A stretch of 40,172 bases of DNA from JAVBMU01 sp031551755 (GTDB lineage: Bacteria; Actinomycetota; Actinomycetes; Actinomycetales; Cellulomonadaceae): NCBI GenBank assembly GCA_031551755.1, contig JAVBNE010000023.1, forward strand, positions 1 to 40,172, given 5' to 3'. Made by a program: the position numbers and the translations under genes. Below, piece by piece: positions 22,935-30,865 of the stretch (positions are counted from its first letter, which is position 1; each line of letters starts with the position of its first letter). The notes below the pieces were generated by a model. That model made no database searches, had not been told where the DNA came from, and saw nothing but the letters and a program-made list of their open reading frames with translations.

Positions 22935-24680
22935 CTAAAGCCCGAGTTGGGACTCGAAGGCACCCTCTTCGATGCGCTGCTTGATCGTGGTGAGGAACCG
23001 TGCTGCGTCTCCGCCGTCGACCAGCCGGTGGTCGTAGGACAGGAAGATGTAGCACATCGACCGGATGGCGAAGGAGTCGTTGCCATCAGCGTCGGTGATC
23101 ACCACGGGGCGCTTGACGATGGTGCCCGTGCCCAGGATCGCGACCTGGTCGACCGGCACGATTGGCGTGTCGATCAAGGCGCCGCCAGAACCGGTGTTGG
23201 TGATGGTGAAAGTGGCTCCACCCAGCTCATCGGGACTCACCTTGTTTGCCCGGGTGCGAGCTGCCAGATCCGCGATCTTGCGCGCGATCCCCGCGAGGTT
23301 GAGGTCACCCGAGTCGCGGATGACCGGGACGACCAGGCCGCGCTCGGTGTCGACCGCGATCCCGACGTTCTCCTGACCGTGGTAGACGATCTCCTCCTCG
23401 GTGATCGTCGCGTTGATCTTCGGGTATGCCTTGAGCGCCTCCACGGCCGCCAAGGTGAAGAACGGCAGGAAGGTGAGGTTCACGCCTTCGCGGGCCTTGA
23501 AGTCGTTCTTGGCCTTCGCCCGCAGTTGCGCGACCCGCGTGACGTCGACCTCGACCACGGTCGTCAGTTGCGCCTGCGTGTGCAGGGCTTCGACCATCCG
23601 GGAGGCAATGAGCTTACGCAGCCTGGTCTGCTTCTCCGTCGTGCCCCGCAGCGGGGAGATCTCCGGCACGCTCGGCGCCCGGCGTTCGGTCGCGGGCGCA
23701 GCGGGTGCCGCAGTAGCCGGCTTGGCCGCAGCCGCGAGCACATCCTCCTTGCGGATACGCCCGCCGACGCCGGTGCCGGTGATTGTGGCGAGATCCACGC
23801 CCTTGTCGGTGGCGAGTTTGCGCACCAGCGGGGTCAGGTAGGACGGACCCACCTCGGAGGTGACCGCTACCGCGGGAGTGGGTGCTGCGGCTGGGGCGGG
23901 TGCTGGCGTGGGAGCCGAAGGCGCCGGAGCCGTTGTTGGGGCAGGCGGAGCCGGTGGCGGGGTCGGTGCGGCAGCAGTTGCCGGGGGTGCGGCAGGAACT
24001 GGAGCCGGGGCAGCGGACGCTGCCGGTGCGGCGGTGGCGGGGGCACCCGAGTCAGCTCCGACCAACGCGAGCACGGTACCGACGTCGACCGTCTCGTCCT
24101 CCTGGACCAGAATCTGCTGGACAACGCCGGCAACAGGTGACGGCACCTCGGTGTCGACCTTGTCGGTCGATACCTCAAGTAAGGGCTCGTCGACGGCGAC
24201 GGCCTCGCCGACCTGCTTGAGCCAACGGGTCACGGTGCCCTCGGTGACGGACTCGCCGAGGGCCGGCATCTTCACTTCGCTTCCGCCACCAGCCGGAGCA
24301 GCAGCCGGTGCGGGCGCAGCTGCGGGGGCCTGAGCCGCCGGTGCGGGCGTGGGTGCAGCCGCCGGGGCGGGTGCCGGGGGCGGAGTCGGAGCTGCGGGAG
24401 CCGGTTCCGCGGCAGCTGCCGGTGCAGCCGCAGCGGCGCCACTGCCGTCACCGAGGATCGCCAGGTCGGTACCGACGTCTACGGTCTCGTCCTCCTGCAC
24501 GAGTATTTGTTCCACGACACCGGCGATGGGCGACGGGACTTCGGTGTCGACCTTGTCGGTCGATACCTCAAGTAAGGGCTCGTCGACGGCGACGGCCTCG
24601 CCAACTTGCTTGAGCCAACGGGTCACGGTGCCCTCGGTGACGGACTCACCAAGCGCTGGCATTTTCACGGTCTCAGACAT
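22935..24680 (-). CDS. sucB: Dihydrolipoamide acyltransferase, E2 of 2-oxoglutarate dehydrogenase, with two lipoyl domains
   Basis: This 581-residue E2 has lipoyl domain 1 (about residues 3-78, Lys43 in STDKVDTE), an Ala/Pro linker, lipoyl domain 2 (about 135-209, Lys174), another Ala/Pro linker to about 278, an E3-binding domain (about 279-317, YLTPLVRKLATDKGVDL) and the catalytic core, ending with DHRLVDGGDAARF (His551, Asp555). It transfers succinyl groups to CoA in the cytoplasm. In actinobacteria the succinyl E2 and acetyl E2 can be one protein, so a role in pyruvate dehydrogenase as well is possible. It follows lpd by 30 bp. The two lipoyl segments are nearly identical in DNA. Confidence 0.94.
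   Translation of the reverse strand: MSETVKMPALGESVTEGTVTRWLKQVGEAVAVDEPLLEVSTDKVDTEVPSPIAGVVEQILVQEDETVDVGTDLAILGDGSGAAAAAPAAAAEPAPAAPTPPPAPAPAAAPTPAPAAQAPAAAPAPAAAPAGGGSEVKMPALGESVTEGTVTRWLKQVGEAVAVDEPLLEVSTDKVDTEVPSPVAGVVQQILVQEDETVDVGTVLALVGADSGAPATAAPAASAAPAPVPAAPPATAAAPTPPPAPPAPTTAPAPSAPTPAPAPAAAPTPAVAVTSEVGPSYLTPLVRKLATDKGVDLATITGTGVGGRIRKEDVLAAAAKPATAAPAAPATERRAPSVPEISPLRGTTEKQTRLRKLIASRMVEALHTQAQLTTVVEVDVTRVAQLRAKAKNDFKAREGVNLTFLPFFTLAAVEALKAYPKINATITEEEIVYHGQENVGIAVDTERGLVVPVIRDSGDLNLAGIARKIADLAARTRANKVSPDELGGATFTITNTGSGGALIDTPIVPVDQVAILGTGTIVKRPVVITDADGNDSFAIRSMCYIFLSYDHRLVDGGDAARFLTTIKQRIEEGAFESQLGL
24148..24254. repeat. Lipoyl-domain DNA repeat, copy 2
   Basis: This 107-bp part of the second lipoyl domain differs from 24541-24647 at only two positions (24210 and 24213), including a run of 62 identical bases. 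It points to recent duplication or gene conversion within sucB. Confidence 0.85.
24541..24647. repeat. Lipoyl-domain DNA repeat, copy 1
   Basis: Partner of 24148-24254, in direct orientation 393 bp apart, within the first lipoyl domain of sucB. Both copies keep the lipoylated lysine codon. Confidence 0.85.
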
Positions 24681-24710
24681 GACCTTCTGTTGTCTCCTTC
24701 GATCGCTGGG

Positions 24711-26084
24711 TCAGTGATGGGCATGCAGAGGCTTGCCGGCAAGCGCCAGGTGGGCCTCTCCGAGTGCCTCGTTCTGAGTGGGATGAGCATGGATCAGGGC
24801 GGCGACATCCTCCGGATGGGCCTCCCAGTTGACGATAAGTTGGGCCTCGCCGATCAGTTCGCCGACTCTGGGGCCGATCATGTGGACACCGACGACGGGG
24901 CCGTCCTTGCGGCGCACCAGCTTCACGAAGCCAGCTCCACCGAGGATCTTGCTGCGTCCGTTGCCGGCGAGGTTGTAGTCCATCACCTCGACAGCGTCTG
25001 CCCCGAACGTCTCGTTCGCCTGTTGCTGGGTCAATCCGACCGAGGCGACTTCTGGGTCGCAGTAGGCCACACGGGGGATCCCGGACTCGGCGATCGGCGT
25101 TGGGTTCAGCCCCGCGATCCGTTCGGCGATGAAGATGCCCTGCGCGAATCCGCGGTGCGCCAGTTGTAGCCCGGGCACGATGTCTCCCGCTGCGTAGACC
25201 TCACCGACGCCGGTGTGCAGGGCCTCGTCGACCACGACGAAGTCACGGTCGAGCCGCACACCGATGGTCTCCAGGCCGATGCCGGCGGTGCGGGGGCCAC
25301 GACCTACCGCGACCAGCAGGAGGTCGGCTTCCAAGGTGGCGCCGGACTCCAGGGTGACCCGCACACCTGAGTCGGTGCGTTCCACCGAGCCGAGGCGGTC
25401 GCCCAGGGTGTAGGAGATCCCACGTTTACGGAAGGCCCGCTCCAGAGCGCGGGAGACCACTTCGTCCTCCGCCGGAACAAGATGCGGCAGGGCCTCGACA
25501 ATGTGCACGTCGGCGCCGAACGAGTTCCACGCGCTGGCGAACTCCACCCCGATGACTCCGCCGCCCAGCACAATGGCCGACGACGGCACATAGTCCAGTC
25601 GCAGGGCCGAGTCGGACGTCAGCACCCGGCCACCGATCTCGATGCCGGGCAGTGTTCGGGCGTAGGAGCCGGTGGCCACGACCACGTGGCGGCCGGTGTA
25701 CCGGTTATCGCCGACGGCGACCGTATCTGGGGCGACCAGGGTGCCATGACCATGGACGACTGTGATGGACTGACCGCCGATCAACCCGGTCAGCCCGGCG
25801 TGCAGCGAGGCGACGGCGCTGGACTGGTAGGCGTTTACTTGCGCCATGTCGACGCCGTCGAAGGTCGTGCGCACACCGAACTGTGCGGCGTTCCGGGCGG
25901 AGTCGGCGACCTCGGCGGCATGCAGGAGCGCTTTCGTCGGGATGCAACCGCGGTGCAGGCAGGTGCCGCCGAGCTTGTCCTCCTCGATCAGGAGAACCGA
26001 CAGCCCCAGGCCGGCCGACCGCAGCGCAGCGGCATAGCCTCCGCTGCCGCCACCGAGGACGACAACATCGTATGGGTCTGCCAC
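24711..26084 (-). CDS. lpdA: Dihydrolipoamide dehydrogenase (E3)
   Basis: The 457-residue flavoprotein re-oxidises lipoyl groups of 2-oxo acid dehydrogenase complexes. It has the FAD motif VVVLGGGSGGYAAALRSA, the redox disulfide GGTCLHRGCIPTKALL, the NAD motif AIVLGGGVIGVEFASAW, VYAAGDI and the C-terminal catalytic pair in HAHPTQNEALGE. The GTG start has GAGGAAC six bases upstream. It is followed on the same strand by sucB 30 bp later, so E3 and E2 are made together. The E1 component is not in the window. Confidence 0.96.
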   Translation of the reverse strand: MADPYDVVVLGGGSGGYAAALRSAGLGLSVLLIEEDKLGGTCLHRGCIPTKALLHAAEVADSARNAAQFGVRTTFDGVDMAQVNAYQSSAVASLHAGLTGLIGGQSITVVHGHGTLVAPDTVAVGDNRYTGRHVVVATGSYARTLPGIEIGGRVLTSDSALRLDYVPSSAIVLGGGVIGVEFASAWNSFGADVHIVEALPHLVPAEDEVVSRALERAFRKRGISYTLGDRLGSVERTDSGVRVTLESGATLEADLLLVAVGRGPRTAGIGLETIGVRLDRDFVVVDEALHTGVGEVYAAGDIVPGLQLAHRGFAQGIFIAERIAGLNPTPIAESGIPRVAYCDPEVASVGLTQQQANETFGADAVEVMDYNLAGNGRSKILGGAGFVKLVRRKDGPVVGVHMIGPRVGELIGEAQLIVNWEAHPEDVAALIHAHPTQNEALGEAHLALAGKPLHAHH

Positions 26085-26290
26085 AAGCAGTTCCTCACCT
26101 TCGATCGATCTCCGGGATGGCGCCGCGGTGCGTCACCTTCTGGAGCGAGCGGGACGTCCGATGGGCAGCGAATCGTAGGACGTATGCCCTTGACATCTTG
26201 GCACCTCGACGAGAGCAACCCAACCCGATCCGGCCCTTGTGGCGTGTGACGCTGAAGACAGCGTGCTCAGCGTGTGGCACTGAGGACGAG

Positions 26291-26296
26291 TAATGT
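26291..26296 (+). promoter_or_regulatory. -10 box TAATGT of leaderless gene at 26303
   Basis: TAATGT is six bases upstream of the ATG, with no Shine-Dalgarno sequence. Confidence 0.5.
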
Positions 26297-26302
26297 GCCG
26301 CC

Positions 26303-26641
26303 ATGGCCAGGCTCTCGCGACTGTTCAGCCGCACCCCGGCGTCGCCCCACGCGCCACAGCGCGAAGGCGACCTGCGCCGCGCGACGGTGGCTCATTTCAG
26401 TGAGTTCGTGCAGACCCGGGTGGGTGTCGAGGCCTATATCGAGCCGCCGAACCAGGACACCGGCACGACGCTCATGCTGATCGCGACCACCGGGGAGTGG
26501 ACCCGCCGCCGGGTCCCCGACGAAACGGCCGCCCGTAAGCTGGCGGTGGATCTGAACCTGCCGGTCTACGACGTGCGATTCGTCGGGTACCCGCAACGGA
26601 TGCGCGACTGGAACTCCAACCACCGCCGCGCCCGGAGTTAG
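26303..26641 (+). CDS. Conserved small actinobacterial protein, sometimes labelled oxidoreductase
   Basis: The 112-residue protein has a basic N terminus and a core ATVAHFSEFVQTRVGVEAYIEPP, TTLMLIATTGEWTRRRVPDE and LPVYDVRFVGYPQRMRDWN. It resembles a small family found between lpd and pepA in actinobacteria that databases often call oxidoreductase, without any NAD or flavin motif being visible. I do not recognise a fold. A well-placed -10 box six bases before the ATG and a convergent arrangement with pepA (stops 5 bp apart) support it as a real gene. Confidence 0.75.
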   Translation: MARLSRLFSRTPASPHAPQREGDLRRATVAHFSEFVQTRVGVEAYIEPPNQDTGTTLMLIATTGEWTRRRVPDETAARKLAVDLNLPVYDVRFVGYPQRMRDWNSNHRRARS

Positions 26642-26646
26642 GCGAG

Positions 26647-28155
26647 TCAGCGCCGGCCACGCCGCGACCCGGCAGCCCGGCCCTCGATCAGTGCGAGCAT
26701 CGTGCGCACGCCCACCCCGGTGCCGCCGACGGGGGTGTAACCGTGTGCAGTGCCCTCGTTGAACGACGGGCCGGCGATGTCCAGGTGTGCCCACGGGGTG
26801 TCGCCCACGAACTCACGTAGGAACAACCCGGCCACCAGCATCCCGCCGAAGCGATCGCCGATGTTGGCGAGGTCCGCGATCTTCGAGTTCAGCGAGGCCC
26901 GCAGGTCCGCAGGCAGCGGCATCGGCCAGAACTGCTCACCGGCGGTCGCTGCGGCATCGACGACCTCGGCACGGGTCTCTTCGGTGCCCATGACGGCACT
27001 CACCCGGTTCCCGAGCGCCACCATCTGCGCACCGGTCAGGGTCGCGATGTCGAGGACGACATCGGGCTTCTCCTCGATCGCCGACACGAGCCCGTCGGCC
27101 AGCACCAGTCGTCCCTCGGCATCGGTGTTGAGCACCTCGACGGTCTTGCCGCCACGAATCGTGATGACGTCCGAGGGGCGGCTGGCCGACCCCGACGGCA
27201 TGTTCTCCGCGAGGCAGAGCCAGCCGGTGACGGCCACCGGGAATTCCAGCCGAGCAGCCGCCACCACGGTGTGTAGCACGGCAGCTGCCCCGGACATGTC
27301 AGACTTCATCGCTTCCATGCCTTTGGCGGGCTTGATCGATATTCCGCCGGAGTCGAACGTGATCCCCTTACCGACCAGCGCCACATGGCCGGTCGCCTTG
27401 CCGGGGGAGTAGGCGAGCTTCACGAGCCGTGGGCCACGGGCCGAACCTTGGCCGACGCCGATCAGGCCGCCGTACCCACCGGCGGTCAGTGCCTTCTCGT
27501 CCAGCACGGTCACTTTGACGCCGGTGCCCTTCGCAGCGCTCTTCGCGAGATCGGCGAATGCGGCCGGGTACAGGTCGTTCGGCGCGGAGTTGATCAGGTC
27601 GCGGGTCTGGGCGACGGCGGACGCCACGACGGTGGCCCGGGCAACGGCAGCCTTGGCCGCAGCGGGCTTCGTGGCCCGGGAGAAGACCTCGATGGTGGCG
27701 ACGTCGGTGGGTGCTGGGGTCTCGGCCACGGTGCGGTAGCGGGTGTAACGGTAGGCGCCCATGAGGGCTCCCTCGGCGATGGCGGTCAGGTGTTCGTCGT
27801 CGTCGACGGGTAGGTCGATGGCGACAGACGCGCTACCGGCCACCTCACGAATCGCGGCACCCGCGGCCCGCCGCAGGGCTTCGGCGCTGAAGGTGCCGTC
27901 GGCGTCGCGCGCTCCCAGACCGGTCAGCAGCAGCACTTTCGCTTTGATCCCACCGCTGGCCGGCAGGGTGCGCACCTCATCGGGGGCGCCGGTCACGGCC
28001 AGCGCGGCCGCAAGGGACTCGATCTGGCTCACCGTCTCCCGTGGGAGGTCAGCGCCGACGACTGAGATGCCGTCAGAAGTGGGGCAGGTGCCGACGACCA
28101 GCGCATCGACGCGTGCGGCGGACGGGTTCTTGGAGGAAATGCTCAGTGCGGCCAC
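26647..28155 (-). CDS. pepA: Leucyl aminopeptidase, M17 family
   Basis: The 502-residue enzyme is a dizinc or dimanganese leucine aminopeptidase that removes N-terminal residues from peptides in the cytoplasm. The metal-binding motifs are clear: LVGKGITFDSGGISIKPAKG, MKSDMSGAAAVL and the family signature NTDAEGRLVLADGL. The open frame reaches 50 codons further upstream, but that extension is a low-complexity Thr/Arg/Ser stretch. I chose GTG 28155 because family homology begins there and TAGCAT lies seven bases before it. This places it divergent from the membrane protein gene at 28214, with back-to-back promoters in 58 bp. Confidence 0.95.
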   Translation of the reverse strand: MAALSISSKNPSAARVDALVVGTCPTSDGISVVGADLPRETVSQIESLAAALAVTGAPDEVRTLPASGGIKAKVLLLTGLGARDADGTFSAEALRRAAGAAIREVAGSASVAIDLPVDDDEHLTAIAEGALMGAYRYTRYRTVAETPAPTDVATIEVFSRATKPAAAKAAVARATVVASAVAQTRDLINSAPNDLYPAAFADLAKSAAKGTGVKVTVLDEKALTAGGYGGLIGVGQGSARGPRLVKLAYSPGKATGHVALVGKGITFDSGGISIKPAKGMEAMKSDMSGAAAVLHTVVAAARLEFPVAVTGWLCLAENMPSGSASRPSDVITIRGGKTVEVLNTDAEGRLVLADGLVSAIEEKPDVVLDIATLTGAQMVALGNRVSAVMGTEETRAEVVDAAATAGEQFWPMPLPADLRASLNSKIADLANIGDRFGGMLVAGLFLREFVGDTPWAHLDIAGPSFNEGTAHGYTPVGGTGVGVRTMLALIEGRAAGSRRGRR

Positions 28156-28162
28156 GCCTACG

Positions 28163-28168
28163 ATGCTA
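28163..28168 (-). promoter_or_regulatory. -10 box TAGCAT deciding the pepA start
   Basis: TAGCAT is seven bases upstream of GTG 28155 on the minus strand. Initiation there removes a 50-codon low-complexity extension. Confidence 0.5.
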
Positions 28169-28201
28169 TCTCGCGCACCCGCCGTTGAGGTCTGCGACCG
28201 G

Positions 28202-28207
28202 TACGCT
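28202..28207 (+). promoter_or_regulatory. -10 box TACGCT of the membrane protein gene at 28214
   Basis: TACGCT is six bases upstream of GTG 28214. No Shine-Dalgarno sequence is seen. It decides this start within a much longer open frame that is antisense to pepA. Confidence 0.45.
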
Positions 28208-28213
28208 CCAGAA

Positions 28214-28570
28214 GTGGTCTTTCCCCTCGTCGTTCTCGTCGCGGTTCTCGCGCTCGTGCTTGCGGGCTGGGCGGGGGTTTTCGTGGTGCGTGACCGGCCC
28301 GTCATCCTGAATCAGTTGTGGGGCGCGGCGGTCGTGGAAGGCGCCGTGCTGATCCAAGCGGTCGTGGTCGCCGTGCTGGGGTTCGGCGGGACGGCTCCGG
28401 CCGAGCCGGGGCTGCTGTGGGGATATCTGATCACCACGCTGCTGTTGTTGCCCTTCGCCGCCCTGTGGGCATTTGCTGAACGGACGAAGTGGAGTTCGGT
28501 CGTGCTGTTGGTGGCGGCGCTCGCGGTCGCATTTATGGAGTACCGGCTCTGGCAGATCTGGAACGCCTGA
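28214..28570 (+). CDS. Small four-helix integral membrane protein, function unknown
   Basis: The 118-residue protein is almost wholly hydrophobic, with four predicted membrane segments (about residues 3-24, 36-56, 66-84 and 93-112) joined by short loops (VVRDRPVILNQ, FGGTAPAEPG, AERTKWSS). I see no catalytic motif. The GTG at 28214 is chosen from the leaderless -10 box. Its stop overlaps the next ATG (TGATG), so it is coupled to a second membrane protein gene and then pyrD. It may be a partner of the neighbouring membrane protein, but nothing in the sequence proves that. Confidence 0.7.
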   Translation: MVFPLVVLVAVLALVLAGWAGVFVVRDRPVILNQLWGAAVVEGAVLIQAVVVAVLGFGGTAPAEPGLLWGYLITTLLLLPFAALWAFAERTKWSSVVLLVAALAVAFMEYRLWQIWNA

Positions 28571-29070
28571 TGACGTCGCTAACACCTTCCGGACAGCAGC
28601 CGGCCGGACCGCAACCGGCCCGGGTGGGGGCGTCGGCTGCGTCTACGCTTCCTGGTGTCACCGGCCAAGGTTTCGGCCGACTGCTGGTCCTGGTCTATGC
28701 CGTCTTCGCGCTCGCCGCCACGGCCCGCGCCTCCTACCAGCTGGTTACCCGGGGTGGTGAGGCTCCACTGGCCTATGGGCTGTCCGCGTTGGCCGGTGTG
28801 GTCTACGTCGTGGCGACAATTGCGCTGGCGCGTGGCCTGCGGCGGCTCGCGTGGATCGCCGTCGGCGTGGAACTCGTCGGTGTGCTGGTCGTCGGGAGCC
28901 TCTCACTTCTCGATTCCACCGCTTTCCCTGAGGCGACCGTGTGGTCGGGGTTCGGGAGCGGTTACGGCTATGTGCCGCTCGTGCTGCCCTTCGTCGGTCT
29001 TTGGTGGTTGTGGCGGACGGGGCACCCGCGCCAGGCCACCGAGGGTCCCCGTGAACAGGAGAACTCGTGA
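28570..29070 (+). CDS. Integral membrane protein upstream of pyrD, function unknown
   Basis: After a polar, Pro/Gln-rich N terminus of about 35 residues, this 166-residue protein has four predicted membrane segments and a short charged tail. The helices include LLVLVYAVFALAATARASYQ and VPLVLPFVGLWWLWRTGHP. I recognise the general type (conserved actinobacterial membrane protein) but no named family. The ATG overlaps the previous stop as TGATG, and its stop overlaps the pyrD start region, so the three genes are likely one operon. The link to pyrimidine synthesis is positional only. Confidence 0.75.
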   Translation: MTSLTPSGQQPAGPQPARVGASAASTLPGVTGQGFGRLLVLVYAVFALAATARASYQLVTRGGEAPLAYGLSALAGVVYVVATIALARGLRRLAWIAVGVELVGVLVVGSLSLLDSTAFPEATVWSGFGSGYGYVPLVLPFVGLWWLWRTGHPRQATEGPREQENS

Positions 29071-30146
29071 TGATGACCCCCTACTCGTTGTTGTTCCGCA
29101 CGGTGCTGCGACGGATCGATCCCGAACGCGCTCACGAGTTCGCCTTCAGCGCGATCGCGATGCTGGGGCGTGTGCCGGTCAAGCGCGACATCATTCAGGG
29201 TGCGTTGGCGCCCTACCTGGGCAAAGGGGCCTTCGGTCCGGGCAGCGTCCGGGTGCTGGGTCGTACCTTTCCCGCGCCGCTCGGGCTTGCCGGGGGATTC
29301 GACAAGAATGCCCGCGCCGTCCGCGGGCTCACGGCCCTCGGATTCGCTTTCGTCGAGATCGGCACAGTCACCGCCCATGCCCAGCCCGGCAACGACAGAC
29401 CGCGGATGTGGCGGGAGGTCGCGTTGCACGGTGTGCGCAACCGCATGGGTTTCAACAACGACGGCGCAGCCGCTGTGGCGCAACGCCTCGATGGACTGCG
29501 GCGTACGAGAGCAGGACGCGCCCAACTCGTCGGCGTCAATATCGGCAAGACAAAGGTCGTCGCTGCCGAACATGCGGCGGCGGACTATGCGATGAGCGCG
29601 CGACTGCTCGCACCCTACGCGGACTATCTGGTGGTGAACGTCTCGTCGCCCAACACCCCGGGACTGCGTGACCTGCAGCAGACCGAGTCGCTGAGGCCGA
29701 TCCTGGAGGCCGTCCGGGTCGCGGCCGACCAGGCGACGGCGGCAGCCCATTCCCGCCGGGTGCCCTTGTTGGTCAAGATCGCGCCGGATCTCGCTGATGA
29801 GGATGTCGATGCGGTGGCCGACCTCGCCCTGGAGCTCGGGTTGGACGGGGTGATCGCGGTGAACACGACGATTGCCCACGATCTGGGTCCGGGGGGTCTG
29901 TCGGGACCGGCGGTTCGCCCGCGTGGCCTCGAGGTCGTCGGCCGGCTCCGGGAACGGTTGGGGCCGCGGCCGGCCATCATCGGCGTCGGCGGGATCAGCT
30001 CCGCGGACGACGCCCGCGCCTACCTGGCGGCAGGGGCAGACCTGGTGCAGGCGTACACGGCGTTCGTCTACTCCGGCCCGCTGTGGCCCTCGAAGGTGAA
30101 CAGGGCACTCGTGCGGCGGCCGGTTGGGCCACGCCCGACGGTCTGA
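29070..30146 (+). CDS. pyrD: Dihydroorotate dehydrogenase (quinone), class 2
   Basis: The 358-residue enzyme oxidises dihydroorotate to orotate using FMN and passes electrons to membrane quinones. Class 2 features are the N-terminal membrane-associating helices (SLLFRTVLRRIDPERAHEFAF), GLAGGFDKNARA, RNRMGFNN, NVSSPNTPGLRDLQ with the catalytic serine, KIAPDLADEDV and the FMN-binding IIGVGGISSADDA and LVQAYTAFVYSGP. Starts at GTG 29067, ATG 29070 and ATG 29073 are possible; AGGAG at 29057-29061 best fits 29070. The TGA overlaps a strong hairpin that ends the operon. Confidence 0.96.
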   Translation: MMTPYSLLFRTVLRRIDPERAHEFAFSAIAMLGRVPVKRDIIQGALAPYLGKGAFGPGSVRVLGRTFPAPLGLAGGFDKNARAVRGLTALGFAFVEIGTVTAHAQPGNDRPRMWREVALHGVRNRMGFNNDGAAAVAQRLDGLRRTRAGRAQLVGVNIGKTKVVAAEHAAADYAMSARLLAPYADYLVVNVSSPNTPGLRDLQQTESLRPILEAVRVAADQATAAAHSRRVPLLVKIAPDLADEDVDAVADLALELGLDGVIAVNTTIAHDLGPGGLSGPAVRPRGLEVVGRLRERLGPRPAIIGVGGISSADDARAYLAAGADLVQAYTAFVYSGPLWPSKVNRALVRRPVGPRPTV

Positions 30147-30183
30147 CGCCCAGTCGTGAGCGAGGTCGTTCCGACTGGGCGTC
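30145..30183. terminator. Hairpin terminator between pyrD and the DUF3043 gene
   Basis: GACGCCCAGTCG (30145-30156) and CGACTGGGCGTC (30172-30183) form a 12-bp perfect stem with a 15-base loop between convergent genes. The stem starts inside the pyrD stop codon. It is probably bidirectional. Confidence 0.85.
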
Positions 30184-30191
30184 GACGGCGC

Positions 30192-30806
30192 TCAACTCGG
30201 GTAGTGCCCGTGTTTCGGGTGGCTCGGCTTCGGCAACCGGGCGCGGCGCAGCTGGAAAGCGCGGGTCACCGCGTACATCACGGTGCCGCGTTCCACGTCG
30301 CCGAACTTCGCGATCAGCTTCTTCTTCAGCTTGCGCCACATGATGAAGGCATCCACCACGGTGCCCAGCACGATCGCGTACAGCAACAGGATGATCACCA
30401 GCGACATCGCGGGGTAGCGACGCGTCAGCATGGTCAGCACGATGAACACTAGGGCGATGCCGAGGAAGAACTCGCCGAGGTTCCAGCGTGCGTCGACGTA
30501 GTCACGCACGTAGCGGCGCTGCGGACCCTTGTCCTTGGCGGGCATATACCGCTCGTCGCCTGACTGCATCGCCTTGAACTGCCGGTCCCGGGCGGCGCGT
30601 TGCTGAGCACGCGCGTCCTGGGCGGCGGCGCGCCGGTCGGTCGGCACCAGCGGCCGGACGTTCTTGGCCTCTGCTTCCTTGCGCTTCGGGGTCGGGCGCC
30701 CCTTCTTGGGGCTCCCTGCCTCGATCGACTCCGCTGCGGCAAGGGCGTCGCCGTCGTCCGCGGCGGCCGCGTTGCCGTTGTCAGCTGACTTATTGCGTGA
30801 GAACAC
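30192..30806 (-). CDS. DUF3043-family membrane protein
   Basis: The 204-residue protein has a charged, alanine- and lysine-rich N-terminal half containing the DUF3043 hallmarks KKGRPTPKRKEAEAKNVRPL and YMPAKDKGPQRRYVRDYVDAR, then two membrane segments (about residues 120-165) and a basic tail. The family is widespread in actinobacteria and has no established function. The frame is open 62 codons further upstream, but GTG 30806, with TACCCT six bases before it, matches where the family begins. It is divergent from the peptidase gene and convergent with pyrD. Confidence 0.88.
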   Translation of the reverse strand: MFSRNKSADNGNAAAADDGDALAAAESIEAGSPKKGRPTPKRKEAEAKNVRPLVPTDRRAAAQDARAQQRAARDRQFKAMQSGDERYMPAKDKGPQRRYVRDYVDARWNLGEFFLGIALVFIVLTMLTRRYPAMSLVIILLLYAIVLGTVVDAFIMWRKLKKKLIAKFGDVERGTVMYAVTRAFQLRRARLPKPSHPKHGHYPS

Positions 30807-30812
30807 CTCCCT

Positions 30813-30818
30813 AGGGTA
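30813..30818 (-). promoter_or_regulatory. -10 box TACCCT deciding the DUF3043 start
   Basis: TACCCT is six bases upstream of GTG 30806. The intervening AGGGAG directly abuts the start codon and is too close to serve as a normal Shine-Dalgarno sequence. Confidence 0.45.
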
Positions 30819-30853
30819 GTCGAGCTTCGGGCGGCGAGAACCCGGGAGGCCGG

Positions 30854-30859
30854 TAGCGT
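30854..30859 (+). promoter_or_regulatory. -10 box TAGCGT of the M20 peptidase gene
   Basis: TAGCGT is six bases upstream of ATG 30866, with no Shine-Dalgarno sequence. Confidence 0.5.
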
Positions 30860-30865
30860 GGCCGG

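Noticed and set aside
22473..24140. 555-codon plus-strand frame across sucB and the TIGR01777 gene
   Set aside because: Antisense to well-supported genes; the Gly/Arg-rich stretch mirrors the Ala/Pro linkers of SucB.
23882..24460. Ala/Pro repeats in sucB as a possible tandem repeat locus or CRISPR
   Set aside because: They are irregular codons for the flexible linkers between lipoyl and E3-binding domains.
27761..28213. N-terminal extension of the membrane protein at 28214
   Set aside because: This part is antisense to pepA and polar; the hydrophobic protein and the -10 box fit the GTG at 28214.
28156..28305. 50-codon N-terminal extension of PepA
   Set aside because: Thr/Arg/Ser-rich low-complexity sequence with no family match; it covers the promoter region between divergent genes.
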